Positions 6,907-11,052 of a DNA stretch of 11,052 nucleotides are shown here, piece by piece. Origin of the DNA: an uncultured Sporolactobacillus sp. Its GTDB lineage: Bacteria; Bacillota; Bacilli; Bacillales; Sporolactobacillaceae. Numbering within the stretch: the first letter of the stretch is position 1; every line of letters starts with the position of its first letter. Below the pieces are notes generated by a model that did not search any database, was not told the origin of the DNA, and saw only the letters and a list, made by a program, of their open reading frames with translations. The stretch is from NCBI GenBank assembly GCA_900543345.1, contig UQRJ01000072.1, forward strand, positions 1 through 11,052, read 5' to 3'. The position numbers were made by a program, and so were the translations under genes.

Positions 6907-7443
6907 ATGGAGAAAAAATGGTATGTCATTCACACATACTCAGGCTATGAAAATAAAGTCAAGACCAACCTGGAGAAAAGAGTCGAGTCAATGGGGATGG
7001 CCGATAAGATTTTCCGGATCCTTGTTCCGATGGAAGAAGAAACGGAAATGAAAAACGGTCAGAAAAAAACAGTGATGAAAAAAGTTTTTCCCGGTTATGT
7101 TCTGACCGAAATGATTATGACGGACGATTCCTGGTATGTCGTGCGCAATACACCCGGCGTGACCGGTTTTGTCGGTTCTACGGGTGCCGGGTCAAAGCCG
7201 ATTCCACTTCTGCCGGAAGAAGTCGACGCCATTCTCAAACAGATGGGACTCAAGGAAAAGACGATTGATATCGATTTTTCCGTTAATGAACAGGTAAAGG
7301 TAAAAGAAGGGCCATTCGCCGATTTTGTCGGCAGCGTCGAGAGTATCGATCGGGAAAAGGGCAAATTGAAGGTTCATGTCAATATGTTCGGACGCGAGAC
7401 ACCGGTGGAACTGGATTTCGACCAAGTGGCGAAGCTTGAGTAA
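6907..7443 (+). CDS. nusG: Transcription termination/antitermination factor NusG
   Basis: Binds the RNA polymerase clamp and affects pausing, Rho action and transcription-translation coupling; the Bacillus protein also promotes sequence-dependent pausing. At 178 aa it has the family length. The NGN domain (1 to about 110) contains KWYVIHTYSGYENKVKTNLE and FPGYVLTEM...WYVVRNTPGVTGFVG. The C-terminal KOW domain (about 125-178) contains QVKVKEGPFADFVGSVESID and ends with PVELDFDQVAKLE. The ATG at 6907 follows GGAGG (6893-6897) by 9 bases. The gene is part of the secE-nusG unit. A promoter for rplK lies 67 bases after its stop. Confidence 0.97.
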   Translation: MEKKWYVIHTYSGYENKVKTNLEKRVESMGMADKIFRILVPMEEETEMKNGQKKTVMKKVFPGYVLTEMIMTDDSWYVVRNTPGVTGFVGSTGAGSKPIPLLPEEVDAILKQMGLKEKTIDIDFSVNEQVKVKEGPFADFVGSVESIDREKGKLKVHVNMFGRETPVELDFDQVAKLE

Positions 7444-7473
7444 AATTTTTGTGGGGAATTTTCGGAGATTCAA

Positions 7474-7505
7474 GCGGAAACGGGGCCGTTCAGCAGTTTC
7501 CCCGC
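7474..7505 (+). other. Overlapping hairpins after nusG
   Basis: Two mutually exclusive stems can form: GGAAAC 7476-7481 with GTTTCC 7496-7501, and CGGGG 7481-7485 with CCCCG 7500-7504. There is no clear T-run, so this is at best a weak terminator of the secE-nusG transcript. It ends 5 bases before the rplK promoter -35. Confidence 0.4.
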
Positions 7506-7509
7506 AATC

Positions 7510-7538
7510 TTGCAATTTAACGGCAACGCATGTATAAT
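7510..7538 (+). promoter_or_regulatory. Sigma-A type promoter of rplK-rplA
   Basis: TTGCAA (7510-7515) is separated by 17 bases from a perfect TATAAT (7533-7538). The transcript start is predicted near 7545, giving a leader of about 125 bases before rplK that contains folded elements. Confidence 0.82.
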
Positions 7539-7562
7539 TGCAATGTTTGTATGATTTAATCG

Positions 7563-7644
7563 GTCTCACTGTCGTAACCGACGCAAATGAAAGGTTAGAG
7601 AGACAATGAATCAGGAGTGGGAGGGCTATGGCGGCCCGTACCAC
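7563..7644 (+). promoter_or_regulatory. rplK leader with L1-binding mimic (autoregulatory site)
   Basis: The stem GTCTC 7563-7567 / GAGAC 7600-7604 encloses a small hairpin GTCG-TAAC-CGAC. After it comes GTGGGAGG (7617-7624) and ACCAC (7640-7644). GTGG pairs with CCAC, a GA-containing internal loop follows, then GGGC 7623-7626 pairs with GCCC 7634-7637. The same GGUGGGAGG ... AUACCACC arrangement forms the ribosomal protein L1 site on the 23S rRNA stalk. L1 is known to repress its own operon by binding an mRNA copy of that site, so this is the probable target in the rplK mRNA, 13 bases before the Shine-Dalgarno sequence. Confidence 0.75.
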
Positions 7645-7668
7645 AATTTGTTGCAGGGAGGTGCTCTC

Positions 7669-8094
7669 ATGCCGAAGAAAGTTGTGAAATTAGTGAAACT
7701 GCAGATTCCGGCAGGTAAAGCCAACCCGGCTCCCCCGGTAGGACCGGCACTCGGCCAGGCAGGCGTGAATATTATGGGCTTTTGCAAGGAATTCAACGCA
7801 CGGACGGCAGATCAGGCAGGCTTGATCATTCCCGTTGAAATTACGGTCTTTGAGGACCGTTCATTTAAATTTATTACGAAAACGCCGCCGGCGGCCGTCC
7901 TTTTAAAAAAGGAAACCGGTGTCGAATCCGGTTCCGGCGAACCGAATACGAAAAAGGTTGCGACAATTAAACGCGATAAGGTACGGGCAATTGCCGAGCT
8001 GAAAATGCCTGATTTAAATGCGGCAAATGTTGAGGCGGCAATGCGGATGATCGAAGGAACCGCCCGCAGTATGGGCATTGTGGTTGAGGACTGA
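7669..8094 (+). CDS. rplK: 50S ribosomal protein L11
   Basis: Part of the L11 stalk base with L10-(L12)n; it binds the GTPase-associated region of 23S rRNA and is needed for RelA activation and factor binding. The 141 aa are the exact family length. The N-terminal domain has KLQIPAGKANPAPPVGPALGQAGVNIMGFCKEFN, including the proline pairs of the thiostrepton-binding face. The C-terminal rRNA-binding domain ends with MIEGTARSMGIVVED. The ATG at 7669 follows GGAGGTG by 5 bases. An in-frame ATG at 7606 would add 21 unrelated residues translated from the L1-type leader structure and is rejected. Confidence 0.97.
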   Translation: MPKKVVKLVKLQIPAGKANPAPPVGPALGQAGVNIMGFCKEFNARTADQAGLIIPVEITVFEDRSFKFITKTPPAAVLLKKETGVESGSGEPNTKKVATIKRDKVRAIAELKMPDLNAANVEAAMRMIEGTARSMGIVVED

Positions 8095-8103
8095 TTTTCG
8101 GCT

Positions 8104-8169
8104 CAACGGCAAGCGGGCCGTTGGACGGGTAACGATCGGTGGGAGGTCTATACAAACCGTTATAACCAC
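8104..8169 (+). promoter_or_regulatory. rplA leader: hairpin plus second L1-binding mimic
   Basis: A perfect 7-bp hairpin (CAACGGC 8104-8110, GCCGTTG 8117-8123) has no following T-run. It is followed by GTGGGAGG (8139-8146) and AACCAC (8164-8169). GTGG pairs with CCAC, then GGT 8145-8147 pairs with ACC 8156-8158 across an 8-base loop, leaving an asymmetric GA / GTTATAA internal loop. This is the same L1-stalk-like form as upstream of rplK, here ending one base before the rplA Shine-Dalgarno sequence. L1 binding would directly block its own translation. Confidence 0.75.
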
Positions 8170-8183
8170 AGAGGAGGATATGT

Positions 8184-8882
8184 ATGGCTAAAAAAGGAAA
8201 AAAGTATGTTGAAGCGGCAAAAAAAGTGGATCGTTCCAAGGCATACGACATTGCCGAAGCGGTGACACTTGTTAAAGAGGCGGCGCATGCGGGTTTTGAC
8301 GAATCTGTCGATGTCGCCGTTCGTCTCGGCGTCGATACACGTAAAAATGATCAACAGGTTCGCGGCGCTGTCGTATTGCCGAATGGGACGGGCAAAACGC
8401 AACGCGTTCTTGTGTTTGCTAAAGGCGACCGGGCGAAGGAAGCTGAGGCTGCGGGTGCCGATTATGTCGGTGAGCAGGAATATATCGATAAGATCAACGG
8501 CGGCTGGTTCGATTTCGATGTCGTTGTCGCTACGCCGGATATGATGGCGCAGGTCGGGCGTCTCGGCCGTGTGCTTGGTCCGAAAGGTCTGATGCCGAAT
8601 CCGAAGACCGGCACCGTTACGTTCGATGTCGGTAAGGCGGTCAAGGAGATCAAGGCCGGCAAGGTGGAGTATCGTGCCCAGAAGGACGGCAATGTTCACG
8701 TACCGATCGGCAAAGTGTCATTTGACGCGGATAAACTGGTCGAAAATTTTAATGTACTGATCGATACACTGGTTAAGGCGAAACCGGTCGCCGCGAAGGG
8801 AACATATCTGCGGAATATCGCAATTTCTTCGACAATGGGTCCCGGTGTCAAAGTAGCGGTTGCGACTGCCGCTGCGCGATGA
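8184..8882 (+). CDS. rplA: 50S ribosomal protein L1
   Basis: Forms the mobile L1 stalk that handles deacylated tRNA leaving the E site, and acts as a translational repressor of its own mRNA in many bacteria. The length is 232 aa, identical to Bacillus L1. The family signature region LGPKGLMPNPKTGTVTFDVGKAV (about 131-153) is intact, as are VDVAVRLGVDTRKNDQQVRG and the C-terminal GTYLRNIAISSTMGPGVKV. The ATG at 8184 follows GAGGAGG (8171-8177) by 6 bases. rplK and rplA are 89 bases apart with no terminator between them and are cotranscribed. The gap carries the second L1-type RNA element. Confidence 0.97.
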   Translation: MAKKGKKYVEAAKKVDRSKAYDIAEAVTLVKEAAHAGFDESVDVAVRLGVDTRKNDQQVRGAVVLPNGTGKTQRVLVFAKGDRAKEAEAAGADYVGEQEYIDKINGGWFDFDVVVATPDMMAQVGRLGRVLGPKGLMPNPKTGTVTFDVGKAVKEIKAGKVEYRAQKDGNVHVPIGKVSFDADKLVENFNVLIDTLVKAKPVAAKGTYLRNIAISSTMGPGVKVAVATAAAR

Positions 8883-8888
8883 ATGAAG

Positions 8889-8917
8889 TTGACAGATCGC
8901 CTGCGAATCAATATAAT
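8889..8917 (+). promoter_or_regulatory. Consensus sigma-A promoter of rplJ-rplL
   Basis: TTGACA (8889-8894), a 17-base spacer and TATAAT (8912-8917) match the sigma-A consensus at all 12 positions. The start is predicted near 8924, 200 bases before rplJ. This promoter begins 6 bases after the rplA stop. Confidence 0.93.
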
Positions 8918-8940
8918 AGACATGTTTTAGTCAAATGAAT

Positions 8941-9040
8941 GCAGTAACCGTAGACAGCAGGGGCATGTTCGCATGCTTAATCCATTCCCGGCCGAGGTGC
9001 TTTCAGCTTCTCAATAACCTGAAACGGTTTGACGGAAACT
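8941..9040 (+). promoter_or_regulatory. L10 ribosomal leader (L10-(L12)4 binding RNA)
   Basis: The conserved core of Firmicute L10 leaders is readable: ACCGTAGACAGCAGG (8947-8961), a GCATG-TTCG-CATGC hairpin (8963-8976), CTTAAT, then CCCGGCCGAGGTGC up to 9000. This RNA is known to bind the L10-L12 complex and to control rplJL by transcription attenuation in B. subtilis. AACC 9016-9019 can pair with GGTT 9026-9029 in the linker. The terminator that follows is listed separately. Confidence 0.88.
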
Positions 9041-9041
9041 C

Positions 9042-9073
9042 ACCCTTGTGTCACGCGGACATGAGGGTTTTTT
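9042..9073 (+). terminator. Attenuator terminator of the L10 leader
   Basis: ACCCTTGTGTC (9042-9052) pairs along its whole length with GACATGAGGGT (9058-9068), with two G-U pairs and a 5-base loop. A run of six T follows at 9068-9073. It lies between the promoter and rplJ, so it must be read through or prevented for rplJL expression. Confidence 0.9.
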
Positions 9074-9123
9074 AATAAAGCCGGAATGGTTGCCGAATGC
9101 GGAAAACAGGGGGTGTCAAGCAA

Positions 9124-9630
9124 GTGGGAAATGCACGGATTATTGCTGAAAAACAAAAGATTGTCGACGAGATTACCGATAAAATGAAAAACAGCGTATC
9201 GACGATTGTCGTCAACTATCGCGGCCTTTCCGTAGCCGAAGTGACGGAATTACGCAAGCAGCTGCGGGAAGCCGGCGTCGACTACAAAGTCTATAAGAAT
9301 ACGTTTGTTCGCCGGGCAACGGCAGCAACCGGACTGACTTCGCTCGATGAATCGCTGGTCGGACCGACTGCCGTATCGTTTAGTAAAGAAGATGTGATTG
9401 CACCGGCTAAAATTCTGTACAATTTTTCAAAAGATCATGAAGCACTGGAGATTAAAGCCGGCGTGATTGAAGGAAAACAAACATCACTTGATGAAATCAA
9501 ATCGCTGGCGCAGATTCCTTCGCGCGAAGGACTGCTATCGATGCTGGCCAATGTATTGCAAGCACCGATTCGCAATCTGGCTATCGATATCAAGTCTATT
9601 GCCGATCAGCAGCAGCCAAAGGAAGCCTGA
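9124..9630 (+). CDS. rplJ: 50S ribosomal protein L10
   Basis: Anchors the L7/L12 dimers on the ribosome and, with them, represses its own operon through the leader RNA. The product is 168 aa (Bacillus L10 is 166). The N-terminal rRNA-binding domain shows STIVVNYRGLSVAEVTELRK and YKVYKNTFVRRA. The C-terminal helix that binds L12 dimers is represented by NLAIDIKSIADQQ. The start is taken as GTG 9124 (GNARIIAEKQKIVDEI), because AGGGGGTG (9108-9115) is 8 bases upstream and L10 proteins begin at this point. An in-frame ATG at 9097 would add nine residues across the Shine-Dalgarno sequence and is unlikely. rplL follows 62 bases later with its own strong ribosome binding site. Confidence 0.95.
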   Translation: MGNARIIAEKQKIVDEITDKMKNSVSTIVVNYRGLSVAEVTELRKQLREAGVDYKVYKNTFVRRATAATGLTSLDESLVGPTAVSFSKEDVIAPAKILYNFSKDHEALEIKAGVIEGKQTSLDEIKSLAQIPSREGLLSMLANVLQAPIRNLAIDIKSIADQQQPKEA

Positions 9631-9692
9631 TCCGGTTCCGGCTAATCGTTTGAGCAAGAAGTATGCACTCTATTCTTAAGGAGGATTCATCA

Positions 9693-10055
9693 ATGACAAA
9701 GGAAGAAATCATTAATGCCGTCAAGGACATGTCTGTTCTTGAATTGAACGATCTCGTTAAAGCAATTGAAGACGAATTCGGGGTCAGCGCCGCCGTACAA
9801 GTCGCCGCTCCGGCAGGCGGCAATGCCGGCGCTCAGGAAGAAAAGACTGAATTCGATGTTGTTCTCGCAGAAGTCGGCCAACAGAAAATCAAGGTCATCA
9901 AAGTGGTTCGTGAAATTACCGGCCTTGGCTTAAAAGACTCGAAGGCACTGGTCGACAACGCACCTAAGCCTGTTAAAGAAGGCGCCAATAAAGATGAAGC
10001 TGAAGAAATCAAGAAAAAACTTGAAGAGGTCGGCGCAAAGGTTGAACTGAAATAA
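9693..10055 (+). CDS. rplL: 50S ribosomal protein L7/L12
   Basis: The multi-copy stalk protein that recruits and activates translation GTPases. The product is 120 aa. The N-terminal dimerisation domain is EEIINAVKDMSVLELNDLVKAIEDEFGV. An Ala/Gly/Pro-rich hinge (about 32-50) follows, then the C-terminal factor-binding domain (about 53-120) with KIKVIKVVREITGLGLKDSKALVD and the usual ending KKKLEEVGAKVELK. The ATG at 9693 follows AAGGAGG by 8 bases. The in-frame ATG at 9663 would precede that site and is rejected. The strong ribosome binding site fits the need for several L12 copies per L10. A strong terminator lies 11 bases after the stop. Confidence 0.97.
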   Translation: MTKEEIINAVKDMSVLELNDLVKAIEDEFGVSAAVQVAAPAGGNAGAQEEKTEFDVVLAEVGQQKIKVIKVVREITGLGLKDSKALVDNAPKPVKEGANKDEAEEIKKKLEEVGAKVELK

Positions 10056-10066
10056 GCTTTTGTTTC

Positions 10067-10100
10067 AGGCCCGCACATGCGCGGGCCTTTTGTATTTTTT
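10067..10100 (+). terminator. Intrinsic terminator after rplL
   Basis: AGGCCCGC (10067-10074) pairs perfectly with GCGGGCCT (10081-10088) over a 6-base loop, followed by TTTT, GTA and six more T. It should end most rplJL transcripts, though some readthrough into ybxB is likely because no clear promoter is seen between 10100 and 10142. Confidence 0.93.
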
Positions 10101-10141
10101 CGGACATTTTTTGCGAATAGGCAAAGGCGGGTGACTGCACG

Positions 10142-10738
10142 ATGAACGATCACTATTACTCAAACAGGCCTCAGGCACAAAGCCATCCCCGGCAAATAAC
10201 AGCGCGATTGAGGGGCCAACTGTTTTCTTTTATAACAGATGCCGGCGTTTTCTCAAAGAGCGGTGTGGATTTCGGATCCGCGCTGCTGATCGAAACGTTC
10301 CGGCAGCCGCAGATTCCGGGCGCTATTCTCGATATCGGCTGCGGCTACGGACCGATCGGTCTCACGCTGGGCCGAATTTTCCCGGACCGGTCGATTGTCA
10401 TGACCGACGTGAACGAACGCGCCGTTCATCTGGCGCAAGAAAATGCGCGTGTAAATCGTGTTGCCGCCCGCGTCATTCAAAGCGATCTTTATGAGCAGGT
10501 GATCGGCCGATTTGCGGCCGTCGTCACCAATCCCCCGATTCGGGCGGGCAAACAGACGGTACACCGAATGCTGCGCGGCGCATACGACCGGTTGGATCAC
10601 GGCGGTGAACTATGGACGGTGATCCGCAAAAAGCAGGGGGCGCCGTCCGCGTTGGCATTGCTCAGGGAGGTATTCGATGCAGTCGATATTGCCGCGCGAA
10701 AAAAAGGATACCATGTTTTATTTGCCAAAAAGATTTGA
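10142..10738 (+). CDS. ybxB: Class I SAM-dependent methyltransferase, RsmC-like (YbxB)
   Basis: This is the small methyltransferase that sits between rplL and rpoB in Bacillus. The product is 198 aa. The segment FITDAGVFSKSGVDFGSALLIE is characteristic of the RsmC/RlmG-like group. SAM-binding motif I is LDIGCGYGPIG at 63-73. The acidic end of the second strand is in IVMTDVNERAVHLA, and the catalytic NPPI motif is at 130-133 (TNPPIRAGK), which in relatives methylates the exocyclic amino group of guanine. By family it would modify 16S rRNA, but the target of YbxB itself is, to my knowledge, not settled. The ATG at 10142 has GGCGGGTGA about 7 bases upstream, a weak site. Its stop codon TGA is embedded in the rpoB promoter -35. 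Confidence 0.88.
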   Translation: MNDHYYSNRPQAQSHPRQITARLRGQLFSFITDAGVFSKSGVDFGSALLIETFRQPQIPGAILDIGCGYGPIGLTLGRIFPDRSIVMTDVNERAVHLAQENARVNRVAARVIQSDLYEQVIGRFAAVVTNPPIRAGKQTVHRMLRGAYDRLDHGGELWTVIRKKQGAPSALALLREVFDAVDIAARKKGYHVLFAKKI

Positions 10739-10779
10739 CATCATTTGAAAACAATGATATTATGATTTAATGCTACAAT
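10735..10779 (+). promoter_or_regulatory. rpoB promoter(s), overlapping the ybxB stop
   Basis: A perfect TTGACA (10735-10740), 17 bases, then TATTAT (10758-10763) with TGA just upstream (10755-10757) gives a strong extended sigma-A promoter starting RNA near 10769. A second extended -10, TGC-TACAAT (10771-10779), follows without a good -35. The TGA stop of ybxB is the inside of the first -35. Confidence 0.85.
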
Positions 10780-10908
10780 TAATATAGTTCTGTGTATCTA
10801 TTTTCCTGTTTTTGGGAAAACTAATCAAATAAATACTTTCTGGATCGCGGTAAGCTAATTGTTCGGTTTGCCGGTTTTTCAATATGACTGATTTGAGGGG
10901 TGAATTAG
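10780..10908 (+). promoter_or_regulatory. rpoB leader
   Basis: An AT-rich untranslated leader of about 140 bases. The only clear structure is a 6-bp AT-rich hairpin, TTTTCC 10801-10806 with GGAAAA 10815-10820, with no T-run after it. The ribosome binding site GAGGGGTGA (10895-10903) ends the leader. No known riboswitch or ribosomal protein site is recognised. Confidence 0.5.
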
Positions 10909-11009
10909 TTGACAGGTCGACTCGTACAATACGGACGTTACCGCCAACGCAGGAGCTATGCTCGGATTAAAGAAGTACTGGAACTCCCTAATCTGATTGA
11001 GATTCAGAC
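10909..11009 (+). CDS. rpoB: DNA-directed RNA polymerase subunit beta, N-terminal fragment
   Basis: Only the first 33 codons plus two bases are genomic. The peptide begins (M)TGRLVQYGRYRQRRSYARI and continues KEVLELPNLIEIQ, which matches the start of Bacillus RpoB very closely. It begins with TTG, as B. subtilis rpoB does, 5 bases after GAGGGGTGA. The full protein is about 1,180 aa in this group. The frame runs into Nextera adapter at 11010, so the truncation is a contig end and not a mutation. Confidence 0.95.
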
Positions 11010-11052
11010 CTGTCTCTTATACACATCTCCGAGCCCACGAGACCCTAAGACA
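11010..11052. other. Nextera adapter plus index (sequencing artefact), right end
   Basis: The reverse complement of the mosaic end (11010-11028) is followed by CCGAGCCCACGAGAC (11029-11043), which completes the Nextera read-2 adapter. The next eight bases, CCTAAGAC (11044-11051), sit in the i7 index position, and the final A fits the start of the downstream P7 sequence. I recall CCTAAGAC as a Nextera XT index (N726), but that name is from memory. None of this is genomic. Confidence 0.97.

Noticed and set aside
7606..7668. N-terminal extension of L11 from ATG 7606
   Set aside because: It would translate the L1-mimic leader. L11 proteins begin at MPKK/MAKK, and the strong GGAGGTG site fits ATG 7669.
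9097..9123. L10 start at ATG 9097
   Set aside because: The added residues span the AGGGGGTG ribosome binding site. GTG 9124 has correct spacing and the family N-terminus.
10801..10820. Terminator in the rpoB leader
   Set aside because: The stem is only 6 bp and AT-rich, with no T-run after it. A terminator there would block an essential gene without any visible antiterminator.
1..11052. Tn5 or composite transposon with terminal inverted repeats
   Set aside because: The repeats are exact Nextera read-2 adapter, one end continues into an index, and there is no transposase. The inside is a conserved housekeeping gene block.

Overview
This is a low-GC Gram-positive (Bacillales-type, spore-forming lineage) chromosomal segment. 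It covers the classic block gltX - cysE - cysS - mrnC - rlmB - rae1(yacP) - sigH - secE - nusG - rplK - rplA - rplJ - rplL - ybxB - rpoB, with every gene on the + strand. The assignment rests on this gene order, a sigma-H protein closely resembling that of Bacillus, strong AGGAGG-type ribosome binding sites, a T-box, an L10 leader and a TTG-started rpoB. G+C looks roughly balanced, higher than in B. subtilis. A Sporolactobacillaceae-like relative is a guess that I cannot test.

The two ends are not biological. Bases 1-27 and 11010-11052 are Illumina Nextera (Tn5 mosaic end) adapter, so the genomic part is about 28-11009. The adapter creates a false N-terminal extension on gltX, and rpoB is cut after 33 codons.

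Layout: (1) gltX, 118-1599. (2) A 367-base gap holding a complete cysteine-type T-box riboswitch (about 1655-1896) that should control cysE-cysS and the three translationally coupled genes mrnC, rlmB and rae1 (to 5700). (3) sigH with its own sigma-A promoter. (4) A 264-base gap without the rpmG copy often seen here; it contains a promoter, a terminator-like hairpin only about 15 bases after the predicted transcript start, and a structured leader, followed by secE and nusG. (5) rplK and rplA, each preceded by a short RNA element resembling the L1-binding stalk of 23S rRNA. (6) A consensus promoter, an L10 leader with attenuator terminator, then rplJ-rplL and a strong terminator. (7) ybxB, and an rpoB promoter whose -35 box contains the ybxB stop codon.

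Together the genes serve translation and transcription: two aminoacyl-tRNA synthetases, the first step of cysteine synthesis, 23S rRNA maturation and methylation, ribosome-linked mRNA cleavage, the sporulation sigma factor, the SecE translocon subunit, NusG, the L11/L1 and L10/L12 stalk proteins, and RNA polymerase beta. I found no mobile element, CRISPR array, tRNA or rRNA gene, and no new multi-gene system. The points of interest are regulatory RNAs: the Cys T-box with an unusual UGGG bulge, twin L1 mimics, the secE attenuator-like hairpin, and the adapter artefacts.
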